Both the position numbers and the translations under genes were made by a program. From Flavobacterium sp. HBTb2-11-1 (GTDB lineage Bacteria; Bacteroidota; Bacteroidia; Flavobacteriales; Flavobacteriaceae): DNA of 64,000 nucleotides. Location: positions 92,812 to 156,811 of the forward strand of contig NZ_WUMO01000010.1 in the NCBI RefSeq assembly GCF_009826975.1, read 5' to 3'. Numbering within the stretch: position 1 is the stretch's first letter; each line of letters starts with the position of its first letter. A model generated the notes under the pieces. The model had not been told where the DNA came from. It worked only from the letters and a program-made list of their open reading frames with translations, and searched no databases. Below, in pieces: positions 36,652 through 45,411 of the stretch.

Positions 36652-36791
36652 GGGATACAATTTTATTTAATTATCCGCATTACGTACCTTTTTTTATACA
36701 ATAATTAAAAAATAACATAAGTCTGATAAAATGCTTTTTTTGCTTTTTAAGCCGGATTTTGTTTTGGATTGAAAATGAAATAATTAAAACA

Positions 36792-36836
36792 AAAATGCTT
36801 CTGAAAAAGCACTACCATACCTTTCAAAAGCATTTT
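36792..36836 (-). terminator. Terminator of the nitroreductase gene
   Basis: Bases 36792-36806 and 36822-36836 pair over 15 bp with one mismatch. On the minus strand a T-rich tract follows. It lies 22 bases past the stop at 36859. Confidence 0.75.
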
Positions 36837-36858
36837 CTTTTAAGCAAAAATTAATTTT

Positions 36859-37491
36859 TTACTTAATTACTGTTATAAATTCTTCTTGAGCAGTTCTTAC
36901 TTTTTTCAAGTTTACCAACCAGTCGTTTGCATCATCTCTATAGCCAAGAGGTAAAACTAAAACACTTTTTAAACCAAGTTCGTTTAAACCTAAAAGTTTG
37001 TCTACTTCAGCTGGAATAAAACCTTCCATTGGAGTTGCATCTACTTGCTGTTCAGCCGCGGCAGCGATTGCAATACCAAACGAAATATAAGCTTGTTTTG
37101 CCGCATGGTTAGCGTGCCATTCCTGACCTAGAGGCTCATACATTCCCCAAAGCCTTTGTTTGTATTCGTCCATCGCATCAGCAGGGATTCCTCTTTCAGC
37201 AATGGTTTTGTCAAATACGGCAGAAATTTTCTCTAAACTGTAACCATCCCAAGCAGCCCAAACCAAAACGTGAGACGCATCAGTAACCTGGCTTTGATCA
37301 AAACTTACCGCTCTTAGCTTTTCTTTAAGCTCTTGGTTTGTAATAACAAAGATTTTATAAGGCTGTAAACCAGAAGAAGAAGGTGCTAGTTTTGCAGCTT
37401 CAAGAATATAATCTACTTTTTCTTGCGGAACAGCTTGTCCGTTCATTTTTTTTGTAGCGTAACGCCACTTTAGTGCATCTATTAAGGCCAT
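36859..37491 (-). CDS. NAD(P)H-dependent FMN nitroreductase (NfsB-like)
   Basis: 210 residues of the nitroreductase fold. The FMN-binding N-terminus (RYATKKMNG), the APSSSGLQPYKIFVIT block and the glycine-rich LVLPLGYRDDANDW near the end are typical of NfsB/YfkO-like enzymes. They reduce nitro compounds, quinones or other electrophiles with NAD(P)H. The gene is divergent from an HxlR-type regulator across 107 bases, as in electrophile-responsive pairs of other bacteria. A TACATTTG minus-strand -7 element (37518-37525) would place the start of transcription about 20 bases before the ATG. The physiological substrate is unknown. Confidence 0.93.
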   Translation of the reverse strand: MALIDALKWRYATKKMNGQAVPQEKVDYILEAAKLAPSSSGLQPYKIFVITNQELKEKLRAVSFDQSQVTDASHVLVWAAWDGYSLEKISAVFDKTIAERGIPADAMDEYKQRLWGMYEPLGQEWHANHAAKQAYISFGIAIAAAAEQQVDATPMEGFIPAEVDKLLGLNELGLKSVLVLPLGYRDDANDWLVNLKKVRTAQEEFITVIK

Positions 37492-37517
37492 TTTTTTTAA
37501 TTGATTAAAATTGTATT

Positions 37518-37585
37518 CAAATGTAAAAACTTTAAGTGTATTTTTGTCATCAGATTACCAAAAGTAACTGTAACATCGAGGTAAC
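37518..37585. promoter_or_regulatory. Divergent promoter/operator between nitroreductase and HxlR genes
   Basis: The minus-strand -7 TACATTTG lies at 37518-37525 and the plus-strand -7 TATTTTTG at 37539-37546. Three GTAAC copies start at 37564, 37570 and 37581, and an inverted half site GATTACC is at 37553-37559. They lie downstream of the plus promoter and upstream of the minus promoter, where a regulator could repress itself and activate the enzyme gene. Confidence 0.5.
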
Positions 37586-37598
37586 CTACTAATATAAC

Positions 37599-37955
37599 AT
37601 GATAAAAGAACCCATACACGATAAAAAATCGTGCAATCAGCATATTATGGCAGTCCACGACGCCATGTATATTTTAAACGGAAGATGGAAAATTTCTATC
37701 ATAGCATCGTTATGCTTCAATACTTTGCGGTTTACCGATTTATTGCGAGAAGTGGAAGGCATTTCTGGGAAAATGCTGAGCAGGGAATTAAAAAACCTTG
37801 AAGAAAATCAGCTAGTTACGAGAACTGTTCTCAACACGCAACCTGTAACGGTTGAATATGAATTAACAGAATACGGACATACCTTAAAAGAAGTCATTGA
37901 TTCCCTGGCAAGGTGGGGACATAACCACAGAAAGAAAATTACAGGCAAAGATTAG
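37599..37955 (+). CDS. HxlR-family regulator with N-terminal Cys
   Basis: 118 residues, a winged helix of the HxlR (DUF24) family: MYILNGRWKISIIASL, LRFTDLLREVEGISGKMLSRELKNLEENQLV and VEYELTEYGHTLKEVIDSLARWG. A cysteine at position 12 (KKSCNQH) matches the redox Cys of electrophile sensors in this family such as YodB and HypR. HypR of Bacillus activates a divergently encoded nitroreductase, the same arrangement as here, so thiol-stress control of the nitroreductase is a reasonable inference. The last 4 bases overlap the convergent MarR gene. Confidence 0.9.
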   Translation: MIKEPIHDKKSCNQHIMAVHDAMYILNGRWKISIIASLCFNTLRFTDLLREVEGISGKMLSRELKNLEENQLVTRTVLNTQPVTVEYELTEYGHTLKEVIDSLARWGHNHRKKITGKD

Positions 37956-38431
37956 TCTTTGCTTTTTATTTCAATGGCTTTTTGAAAAAATCCCTGACGA
38001 GTTAAATTCTGTTCTGCTTCTTCAATTGCTCGTAAAAGATTGTTTTGCGTATTGGTAATTTCGTTCAACGCTTTGGTCATAATGCTCCAAACGGGTTGCA
38101 TTTTAGAAACCAGTTCTTTTCCTTTTGCCGTTAAAATGATCAATCTCTTGCGCTCGTCTTGTTTGTCTTTTTTAGAACTGATGATTTTCTCTTTTTCCAA
38201 TTCTTTTAATAAACTGATTGTCGAAGGGTGGCTGTAGCCAATTTCACTGGCAATTTCGACTACACTTAGCATTTCTTTTACGTGCAAAGTGTAAATTACC
38301 GGAAACCATTTCGGTTCAAAATCAATATTAAAATAACTGTAAATCTGTGCGCCGTCTTTACGCAGTTGTTCGCTCAAACGTTGCAAACGCGTTGATATGG
38401 CCAAAATGCCTATTTCGTCAATTATATTCAT
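37952..38431 (-). CDS. MarR-family transcriptional regulator
   Basis: 159 residues from ATG 38431. The longer frame from 38458 would overlap the upstream GNAT gene by 25 bases, whereas this start follows its stop by two bases. The winged helix shows MLSVVEIASEIGYSHPSTISLLKELEKEKIISSKKDKQDERKRLIILTAKG, with the DxRxxR-like wing. MarR proteins usually repress their own operon and respond to small ligands. It is translationally coupled to a GNAT acetyltransferase, and a palindromic operator candidate (38949-38967) precedes that operon. Confidence 0.92.
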   Translation of the reverse strand: MNIIDEIGILAISTRLQRLSEQLRKDGAQIYSYFNIDFEPKWFPVIYTLHVKEMLSVVEIASEIGYSHPSTISLLKELEKEKIISSKKDKQDERKRLIILTAKGKELVSKMQPVWSIMTKALNEITNTQNNLLRAIEEAEQNLTRQGFFQKAIEIKSKD

Positions 38432-38433
38432 TG

Positions 38434-38919
38434 TTATGGATTTAGTTTTAAATGGCAAAAAACATTGTCAGGTTTCATTAACGGAAAATCAGCAGGAAGC
38501 GCTTCTTTTGATATCGTTGCAAAACTATTCTTTTCATAAAATCGCAAAGCAGCCTGCAATAAAGAAACCGTTCCTAAATATAAGTTTTTAATTCCGTTTT
38601 CTTTGCTGTATTCAATTAATTGCTCCAATAATTGCTGGGCAATTTGAAATTCTTTTCCTCTAAATTCTTTCTTGACAAACATTTTTCTGATGGCTGCAGC
38701 TTCTGGATTAAATTTTACCAAAGCAATTGTGCCAACCAACTTTCCGTCAATAAAAGCGCCTAAAAATGTACCGCCCGATTTGAAATAAAAGTTTTGGATA
38801 TCTAATAAATCTGGCTGATCTGCTAAAGTTATCGGTACATTGAATTCTTTTTGCTGAATGTTTAATATGAGATCTACGATTTCATTTTCGTACTCATTCT
38901 GTATAGGTTTAATCTGCAT
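38434..38919 (-). CDS. GNAT-family N-acetyltransferase
   Basis: 161 residues with the GNAT core: GGTFLGAFIDGKLVGTIALVKF, then IRKMFVKKEFRGKEFQIAQQLLEQLIEYSKENG as acetyl-CoA loop and helix, then LYLGTVSLLQAALRFYEKNSFATI. The usual Q/RxxGxG/A loop is degenerate here (EFRGKEFQIA). It is the first gene of an operon with a MarR regulator; the pair may detect and acetylate a small toxic or signalling compound. The substrate is unknown. Confidence 0.88.
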   Translation of the reverse strand: MQIKPIQNEYENEIVDLILNIQQKEFNVPITLADQPDLLDIQNFYFKSGGTFLGAFIDGKLVGTIALVKFNPEAAAIRKMFVKKEFRGKEFQIAQQLLEQLIEYSKENGIKNLYLGTVSLLQAALRFYEKNSFATISKEALPADFPLMKPDNVFCHLKLNP

Positions 38920-38948
38920 GGCATTTTAAAATTAAAATATGAGTACAA

Positions 38949-38967
38949 AACTACGTAGTTAACTACA
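38949..38967. promoter_or_regulatory. Palindromic operator candidate for the GNAT-MarR operon
   Basis: Two overlapping perfect 12-base palindromes, AACTACGTAGTT (38949-38960) and GTAGTTAACTAC (38956-38967), lie 30-48 bases before the GNAT start. MarR proteins bind short AT-rich palindromes of this size, often containing TAGTTAACTA-like halves. Confidence 0.6.
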
Positions 38968-38980
38968 TATATACAAGCAA

Positions 38981-39004
38981 AAAACTGCTGAACCCAGCAG
39001 TTTT
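38981..39004. terminator. Terminator hairpin after the 39046-39639 gene
   Basis: A perfect 10-bp stem (38981-38990 with 38995-39004, AAAACTGCTG/CAGCAGTTTT) and four-base loop. On the minus strand it is followed by T residues and ends the secreted-protein gene whose stop is at 39046. Confidence 0.8.
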
Positions 39005-39045
39005 AAGTGTTTTTTGTGATTTATTACAATTTTTTTATTCTTTTT

Positions 39046-39639
39046 TTATTCTTTAACTAAAACAATAACAGCCTTATAACCCGTACCAACATTCCATTCG
39101 CTTGACGAAATAACTTGGCCTTTATCGTCATAAACCTTAAATTCGGCTGTATTTGGAGAAGCAAAACCTTCGTTTAAGGCTTCGATATCAATTTTATTGA
39201 TTCCTTTTTCCAAGTTTATTTTGACACTTTTAAAATCGCCGTTCAAAAAGACTTCAGGTTCAATAACTTTATCGTTCAAATATACTTTTACTTTATCTCC
39301 GTCTACAAAAGCTGCATCTCGGTACATTATAGTAGAAGTAACGGCAGTAGTGTTGAAATTGCCTAAAAACTGATTTCTTCTATAAAATATTCCCTCAACA
39401 TTGGCTTCCGGCTTATAAAGATTAGTGTTTTTAAATAATTCGTCTGGATTAACCTGCAATGGAGCTGGCTTCTCGATAGGCGCTGGTGGGTTTTCTTTGG
39501 GAGCAGCTTCTGCTGGAGGAATAACTTCTTTTACAGGAGATTTTTTTGCTGGAATTGATTTGAATTTATTATCCAATTCCTGAGCAAAACTGTGCATTGA
39601 AAAAGAAGCAAAGGCAATTATCAAAAATATTTTTTTCAT
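39046..39639 (-). CDS. Conserved secreted protein of unknown function
   Basis: 197 residues with a clear signal peptide (1-19, ending HSFAQ). A Pro/Lys/Ala-rich linker (~28-65, VIPPAEAAPKENPPAPIEKPAP) follows, then a compact beta-rich domain (~75-197; VKVYLNDKVIEPEVFLNGDFKSVKINLEKGINKIDIEALNEG). That domain looks like a small Ig or carbohydrate-module-like sandwich. It lacks a lipobox, repeats or a type IX sorting domain and is probably periplasmic. I do not recognise a named family. It is a single-gene unit with its own terminator. Confidence 0.75.
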   Translation of the reverse strand: MKKIFLIIAFASFSMHSFAQELDNKFKSIPAKKSPVKEVIPPAEAAPKENPPAPIEKPAPLQVNPDELFKNTNLYKPEANVEGIFYRRNQFLGNFNTTAVTSTIMYRDAAFVDGDKVKVYLNDKVIEPEVFLNGDFKSVKINLEKGINKIDIEALNEGFASPNTAEFKVYDDKGQVISSSEWNVGTGYKAVIVLVKE

Positions 39640-39861
39640 GTTTTTATACTATTTAATCTTGTGTGGTATTGATTTAAAAAAATTAGATGCATCATAATCT
39701 TTTATATATAAACATTTTATAAAACCAATTATTGTCTTATAAATGGTTATTTTTCTAAAAATTAACTTTTCCGTTTTAGGCTTTCTAATAAAAAATGGAC
39801 TTATTGCAAAGTGGTTTTTGAATCCTTTTTGTTGTTTTTAAAATACTGAATATCAATATTG

Positions 39862-39869
39862 TATATTTG
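39862..39869 (+). promoter_or_regulatory. -7 element for the SnoaL-like protein gene
   Basis: TATATTTG fits TAnnTTTG and would start transcription near 39876. That rules out translation from the TTG at 39867 and supports ATG 39894. The -33 region is weak. Confidence 0.5.
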
Positions 39870-39893
39870 TGTTGTAACCAAAACAAATATGCT

Positions 39894-40805
39894 ATGATCA
39901 AATTAAGTTTAGCCTTCCTTTTTTTTGCAATTGGTGTTTTTGCTCAAGAAAACAAAGCAGATTCTGCTATAAAGAAGCAGATTGAAGAGTATAATGCTTC
40001 TTTTGCCACCGCTTTTATAAATGGAAAACAAGAAGATTTGGTAAAATCTTATACCGATCAAACCCTATTTATGCCAGAACACAGCAGGCAGCGGGTGGGT
40101 AGAGAAACTATTCGAGATTTCTACAAACAATGGCTGGCACAGGCAAAAATCAGTGCTTACCAAAGAACTATTTTAGAGTTGCAGGACCTCGGCAATTACG
40201 TTTTAGAGATTGGAACTTTCGCTGAAAACTTAAATGTAAACGGACAGAATCCGTTTTCGTATTCTGGAAAATATTCAGTTTTATGGAAAAAGTCTTCCAA
40301 TAGGAGCTTGCCTCCAACAATTGCCGCAGAAATTTGGGGTTCGGCAAGCTATTTTGATGATAAAAATATTCCGAATATAGATGATATCGCAGTTCCGCCG
40401 ACGAAAGAATATATTCCGACTGACAAGTTAACTTTAGAAGTAAAAGAAAGAAATAATAGAATTAAAGAATTAGTTCAGAATAGGCAAGGAGCAGAGCATG
40501 CCAAAATGTTTATGCCAGATGCCATGTATTTGACTTATTATACTCCGATTCTTTCTGGCGAAAAAGAGATTACAGCCTATTTTACAGAACATGAAAAGCC
40601 TGGTACATTGCGTATTGAACAGATTTCTATTCAAACTTCAAATATCATTTATGCCCAAAAAGCCATTGTAGAATTTGGCTTTTATAACGTTGATTGGCGT
40701 GACGACGAAAAAAACGGAAATGTAAAAGGAAAAAGTATAAATGTTTGGAAAAAAAATAGTGATGGAGAATTATTGCTTTTTCGCCAGATGGTAAATCATG
40801 ATTAA
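39894..40805 (+). CDS. Secreted protein with two SnoaL/DUF4440-like domains
   Basis: 303 residues with a signal peptide ending GVFAQ (~17). Two cone-shaped domains of the SnoaL/NTF2-like type are suggested by the repeated pattern helix, x-MPEHSRQRVGRETIRDFYKQW in the first half (~25-145), and AKMFMPDAMYLTYYTPILSGEKEITAYF in the second (~175-300). Such domains bind or turn over small hydrophobic molecules, but catalytic residues are not fixed in the family. No partner genes are evident and its role is unknown. Confidence 0.72.
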   Translation: MIKLSLAFLFFAIGVFAQENKADSAIKKQIEEYNASFATAFINGKQEDLVKSYTDQTLFMPEHSRQRVGRETIRDFYKQWLAQAKISAYQRTILELQDLGNYVLEIGTFAENLNVNGQNPFSYSGKYSVLWKKSSNRSLPPTIAAEIWGSASYFDDKNIPNIDDIAVPPTKEYIPTDKLTLEVKERNNRIKELVQNRQGAEHAKMFMPDAMYLTYYTPILSGEKEITAYFTEHEKPGTLRIEQISIQTSNIIYAQKAIVEFGFYNVDWRDDEKNGNVKGKSINVWKKNSDGELLLFRQMVNHD

Positions 40806-40971
40806 AAAATTAAAAATTCTAATTTGAAGTTAGAGAAACTATACGTTGTGCTAGTCTATTTTTTAGGTTTTAAAAAACATTTGAAAGGGAATTTTCCGAA
40901 TGCTTCAGAGGAATATCGGTAGAAGTTTTTTAAAAAGATCCTTATATTTACGATACAAAATTTCTAAAATC

Positions 40972-41610
40972 ATGAAAGCATTAGTAATTGGAGCTACGGG
41001 CGCTACAGGAAAAGAGCTAGTTAACCTGCTATTGGAAAATAATGATTACGAAGCAGTTTCCATTTTTGTAAGACGCCCACTAGAAAAATCACATCCAAAA
41101 CTCACAGAACATGTTGTTGATTTTTCAAATGTAGCTTCATTTCAGAACTTAATTTATGGAGACGTTCTTTTTTCTTGTTTGGGAACCACGCTGAAAGATG
41201 CAGGTTCAAAAGAAAAACAATGGAAAATCGATTATGATATTCCGGCCGAATTTGCAGCTGTTGCAAAACAAAATAAGGTAAAATCTTTGGTATTAGTTTC
41301 TTCGTACGGAGCCTCAGCCAAAAGCAGTGTATATTATTCTATGATGAAAGGAAAACTAGAAGAATACCTCCAAGAGCTTCATTTTTCTCAATATATTATT
41401 TTTAGACCTGGACCTCTAATTCGTGAGAATACAGATCGTTTGGGTGAAAAGATTTCAGTTAAAGTCATAAAATTCCTCAATTCGATTGGGCTTTTCAAAA
41501 ACCTGAAACCAATTGCACCCTCATTTTTAGCCAAAAAACTAGTAAAAGCACCCAAAGCGCTTCCTGAAGGAATGACAATATTGGAATTAAACAGTATTCT
41601 TAAATTGTAG
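40972..41610 (+). CDS. NAD(P)-binding Rossmann-fold (atypical SDR) protein
   Basis: 212 residues from ATG 40972; the in-frame ATG at 40900 would add 24 basic residues before the Rossmann strand, which is unlikely. The start MKALVIGATGATGKELVNLL is the NAD(P) dinucleotide motif of atypical SDRs. VLFSCLGTTLKDAGSKEKQWKIDYD, LVLVSSYGAS and YIIFRPGPL fit the HTATIP2/Yeast YMR090-like group of quinone or aldehyde reductases and structural SDRs. It has no visible operon partner. The substrate is unknown. Confidence 0.88.
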   Translation: MKALVIGATGATGKELVNLLLENNDYEAVSIFVRRPLEKSHPKLTEHVVDFSNVASFQNLIYGDVLFSCLGTTLKDAGSKEKQWKIDYDIPAEFAAVAKQNKVKSLVLVSSYGASAKSSVYYSMMKGKLEEYLQELHFSQYIIFRPGPLIRENTDRLGEKISVKVIKFLNSIGLFKNLKPIAPSFLAKKLVKAPKALPEGMTILELNSILKL

Positions 41611-41768
41611 CATAAATTTGATAATAGAAAATTGAAAAAAAGAATAAATAAGTAATCCAAACCGTAATACTTAAGTCTTTGCGGATACAATTTTACAATA
41701 AACTCTATGCTGGACAAGGGTTTTAGACTATTTTACTTTATCTTTATACTTTTTACTACGCCGAAGAA

Positions 41769-43754
41769 ATGAATACGAATTACCCCATTCCAGAAAACGA
41801 ACTACAGCGTTTAGCAGCCCTAAAACGTTATAATATACTTGATACACTTCCAGATGATGCTTTTGATGATGCCACAAAGCTTGTAGCTTATATCTGCGGT
41901 GTTCCAATTGCTCATATTTCTTTTATTGATGAAAACAGGCAATGGTTTAAATCGGAGATTGGGATAGGCGTTTCTGAAGTGCCGCGTGAAATCAGTTTTT
42001 GCCAGTATACCATCTTAGACTCTAAAATGACAGAAATAAACGATACTTTACTTAATGATCGTTTTAAAGATGATCCTAATGTTACTGGAGGTTTTAATAT
42101 ACGATTTTATGCAGGGGTACCGCTTACAACGCCAGACGGGTATAATATTGGAACATTATGTGCTATTGATCATGAGGCCAAAGTATTGAATGAAAATCAG
42201 CGTAATGCACTTTCTATTGTGGCCAAACATGTTATTACTTCATTGGAATTAAGCACAAAAAACAATCAATTGTATACGCAGCGAAAGATCGCAGAACGAG
42301 CGGTTTTGGCAAGAGATAGTTTTTTGGCCAATATGAGTCATGAAATTAGGACGCCTCTTAATGCAATTATTGGTTTTACAGATCTGCTGGCACAAACAAA
42401 ACTTGATGATACACAGCGTGATTATATAGGAAATGTCCAAATTGCTGGCGAAAATTTACTTTTGATAGTAAATGATATTCTGGATCTTTCAAAAATGGAG
42501 TCTGGAAATTTACCAATCGAATCCGAGCCATTTAATTTGAAGAAAACCCTCAGACACGTTTATAGTTTGCTGAAAGTAAAAGTGCAGAAGGAAGTTGAGT
42601 TTAATCTTTTTCTTGATGCTGAATTGCCAGACATGGTGATTGGAGATCAAGGAAGGCTCAATCAAATATTGGTAAATCTCATTGGAAATGCGCTGAAGTT
42701 TACAAATGAAGGAGAAGTGACCGTTTCGGTAAAGAAAATTGAGGAGACTGAAGACAGCTATTCGTTTAAATTTTCTATTAAAGATACTGGGATTGGAATC
42801 GCAAAAGATAAGCTCGAAACTATTTTTGAAAGGTTTACGCAAGGTGAGGAAAGCACAACGCGAACATTTGGAGGCACTGGACTCGGATTGAATATAGTAA
42901 AACAGCTAGTCGAACTTCAGAAAGGAGAAGTTCATGTAAAAAGTACCTTAAACCGTGGTTCGGAATTTTTCTTTACCCTGTCATATAAAAAATCAAACGC
43001 TAGGGAAGCAGAAGTCAAAACTGTTTCTAATAATGATTTGGGAAATCTTAAAATATTGCTCTGCGAAGACAATGTTTTAAACCAAAAGCTTGCAAAAAGC
43101 GTAATTAATAATTTTGGTTTTGATTTGGATATTGCACAAAACGGTGAAGAAGGCATCGAACTTTTGTCTCAAAATGAATATGATCTGGTTTTAATGGATT
43201 TACAAATGCCCGTTAAAGATGGCTACCAAACCACAGAATATATTAGAAATGAAATGAATTCCGCCATTCCGATTATTGCCATGACAGCACATTCTCTGGT
43301 AGGAGAGCAGGAGCGATGCTACAAAGTAGGAATGAATGCTTATGTGCCAAAACCGTTTAAGCAGTCCGTTCTTTTAAAAGCCATAAAAACGGTAATGTCA
43401 CCAGACGCTGATGCGCATCATAAGAGAATTATTGATATGTCTTTTCTAGATGAAATGTCTGGAAACGATCCAGAATTTAAAAAAGATATGATTAATCTTT
43501 TTATTGAAAAAATTCCGAATCAAGTGGCACAGTTAGAAGAAGCATTTAAGGAAACTGATTACGACAGCGTAAGGAAACTGGCGCATAATATGAAATCAAG
43601 CATGGATATTTTTATGCTGCAGGATTTGAGCAATTGCCTGTCAATTATTGAGGAAGAAGCGTCATATGGTAAATTTACGGCAGACGTTTTAGATAAAATG
43701 AATATTTTCAGTTGTGGAATTGAGGAAGTCGTTAAAATTTTAAAAGAGTTATGA
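41769..43754 (+). CDS. GAF hybrid histidine kinase with REC and Hpt domains
   Basis: 661 residues, no membrane segment. A GAF domain of the phytochrome-like kinase group (~10-165; LDTLPDDAFDDATKLVAYICGVPIAHISFID) leads to HisKA with His191 in MSHEIRTPLN, then HATPase (NLIGNALKF, DTGIGIAKDKL, GGTGLGLNIVKQL). A receiver with Asp477 in LVLMDLQMP and a C-terminal Hpt domain with His606 in LAHNMKSS follow. It can run a complete internal phosphorelay and pass phosphate from the Hpt His to a separate receiver. The single-domain response regulator 76 bases downstream is the obvious acceptor. It is a soluble sensor; the ligand or redox signal is unknown. Confidence 0.95.
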   Translation: MNTNYPIPENELQRLAALKRYNILDTLPDDAFDDATKLVAYICGVPIAHISFIDENRQWFKSEIGIGVSEVPREISFCQYTILDSKMTEINDTLLNDRFKDDPNVTGGFNIRFYAGVPLTTPDGYNIGTLCAIDHEAKVLNENQRNALSIVAKHVITSLELSTKNNQLYTQRKIAERAVLARDSFLANMSHEIRTPLNAIIGFTDLLAQTKLDDTQRDYIGNVQIAGENLLLIVNDILDLSKMESGNLPIESEPFNLKKTLRHVYSLLKVKVQKEVEFNLFLDAELPDMVIGDQGRLNQILVNLIGNALKFTNEGEVTVSVKKIEETEDSYSFKFSIKDTGIGIAKDKLETIFERFTQGEESTTRTFGGTGLGLNIVKQLVELQKGEVHVKSTLNRGSEFFFTLSYKKSNAREAEVKTVSNNDLGNLKILLCEDNVLNQKLAKSVINNFGFDLDIAQNGEEGIELLSQNEYDLVLMDLQMPVKDGYQTTEYIRNEMNSAIPIIAMTAHSLVGEQERCYKVGMNAYVPKPFKQSVLLKAIKTVMSPDADAHHKRIIDMSFLDEMSGNDPEFKKDMINLFIEKIPNQVAQLEEAFKETDYDSVRKLAHNMKSSMDIFMLQDLSNCLSIIEEEASYGKFTADVLDKMNIFSCGIEEVVKILKEL

Positions 43755-43830
43755 TATAACGGAAATATACTGTAGTTTTATAGTAATAATGAATATGATT
43801 TAGTTTGTCCCAAAGAGAAAAAATTAAAAA

Positions 43831-44196
43831 ATGAGAATTATTGTAGCCGAAGATAATGATATCCTACGCAAATCGTTGTCTTTTTTCTTAGAGTCTAAAG
43901 GATTTAATGTTGACCAGTTTTCTGATGGTAAAGAGGCGCTAGAGGCGATCGAAAAAGAAAACTATGATTTGATATTGACCGACATAAATATGCCAGGAAT
44001 AAGCGGGATGGAAATTACCCAGCATGTTAGAGAGAACCTTAAATCTGATATTCCTGTCATTATATTAACTTCTTCGGGTGTTGAGCAGACAGAGCTTGAT
44101 TCTTTTGACATTGGAGCAAACGAATTTATTGCTAAGCCTGTAAGTCCGGCTGTGCTTTTAGTGAGGATTAATAAACTGCTAAAGACTCGAATATGA
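43831..44196 (+). CDS. Single-domain response regulator
   Basis: 121 residues, a bare receiver: acidic pair Glu7/Asp8 in VAEDND, phospho-acceptor Asp51 in LILTDINMP, the Thr/Ser switch in IILTSSG and Lys in AKPVSP. There is no output domain, so it must act by protein contact, perhaps on the HEAT-repeat protein or glycosyltransferase encoded just downstream. Its stop overlaps the YaiO-type gene start by 4 bases (ATGA), showing tight translational coupling. The upstream hybrid kinase with Hpt is the likely phosphate donor. Confidence 0.93.
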   Translation: MRIIVAEDNDILRKSLSFFLESKGFNVDQFSDGKEALEAIEKENYDLILTDINMPGISGMEITQHVRENLKSDIPVIILTSSGVEQTELDSFDIGANEFIAKPVSPAVLLVRINKLLKTRI

Positions 44197-45410
44197 TGAA
44201 GTTGGTATATTATTCTATTTTCCTGCTTTTTATTTCCTCAATTGCAATGGGCCAAGAAATCAATATAGATGAAGCTCTGGCAAACGCGAAGCGCGAGGTT
44301 GAAAAAGAAAATTACGATAAAGCACTATCGATTATTGAGCCGCTGCGTGCCAAATATCCTGAAAATGAAGATATACAAACATACACAGGACGAATTTACA
44401 GCTGGAAAAAAGACTATAAATCGGCGATAAACATTTTGTTTCCAATGGCAGACAGAAGCAATCCGAATCTTGAGGCACTGCAAGCGCTTATAAACGTTTA
44501 TTTCTGGACAGAAGATTATGAAAAATGCATTTTGTATTGTGATAAATATCTTGCCATCGATCCCAAATCGGTTGAGGTTTTGAAGATTAAGGCCACGTGT
44601 CTTGAGAAATTAAACCGCGATCAGGAAGCATTAGATGTAATAGACAAAGCCTCTTATATTGATAATAGCACTCAAGCTTTTAGAGGAATCCGTACGCTTA
44701 TTGGGCGCAAAGCCAAAAATGCAGTTTCGGCTTCCTATTTAAATATCTCGACATCAGACCCAGGTCAGCAGCCATTTCATTACGGATATGTTGAGTATTC
44801 GCATAAATTCAGTAAATCAGCGATTGTAGGAAGGGCAAATATTGGAAATATCGGCAACGAAACCCAAATGCTTTTTGAAACCGATTTTTATCAGACCTTT
44901 TCAAACAAAAGTTATTTGTATGCAAATGCTGGAGTATCAACAGGAAAAACCATATTTCCTGTAGCAAAAGGTGGTTTGGAATATTATTTTGCTCCACAGA
45001 AAAAGTTTGATTTTTCGCTTGGAGCAAGATTTATGCATTTTGATACAGACGATATTACCTTGCTGACAGGACAAGTGGCATACAATGCAGGAGTTTATAA
45101 TTTTGCTTATAGACCTTATTATGACATTTCGAACGAACTTTTTTCTCATGTTTTAAGCGTTCAGCGCGTAAATGAAGAAAAAGAACGCCTTATCAGATTG
45201 GAATTACAATACGGAAATGTTCCATATCTGTATCTCTACAATAATTTTACGCAGCCATTAAAAGCATATCGTGCCGGACTTCAATATCAGCATCGTTTTG
45301 GCGATTCGTTTTTTGTGCGCCCGATTTTCCTTTATGAATATGAGGAATATATTCCCAGCGAATACAGAAACAAGTTTAATGTACAGCTAATTGTAACAAA
45401 ACGTTTTTAA
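44193..45410 (+). CDS. TPR plus YaiO-family outer-membrane beta-barrel protein
   Basis: 405 residues. The signal peptide (~21, ending IAMGQ) is followed by TPR-like helices (~25-165; NYDKALSIIEPLRAKYPENEDIQTYTGRIYSWKKDYKSAINIL) and a barrel domain (~180-405) ending in FNVQLIVTKRF with terminal Phe. This is the arrangement of YaiO-family proteins and resembles the TPR-barrel export pairing of exopolysaccharide systems (for example PgaA or AlgK/AlgE). It is coupled to the receiver gene upstream and 1 base from the HEAT gene downstream. Export of the polymer made by the GT2 enzyme through this barrel is inferred. Confidence 0.88.
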   Translation: MMKLVYYSIFLLFISSIAMGQEINIDEALANAKREVEKENYDKALSIIEPLRAKYPENEDIQTYTGRIYSWKKDYKSAINILFPMADRSNPNLEALQALINVYFWTEDYEKCILYCDKYLAIDPKSVEVLKIKATCLEKLNRDQEALDVIDKASYIDNSTQAFRGIRTLIGRKAKNAVSASYLNISTSDPGQQPFHYGYVEYSHKFSKSAIVGRANIGNIGNETQMLFETDFYQTFSNKSYLYANAGVSTGKTIFPVAKGGLEYYFAPQKKFDFSLGARFMHFDTDDITLLTGQVAYNAGVYNFAYRPYYDISNELFSHVLSVQRVNEEKERLIRLELQYGNVPYLYLYNNFTQPLKAYRAGLQYQHRFGDSFFVRPIFLYEYEEYIPSEYRNKFNVQLIVTKRF

Positions 45411-45411
45411 G

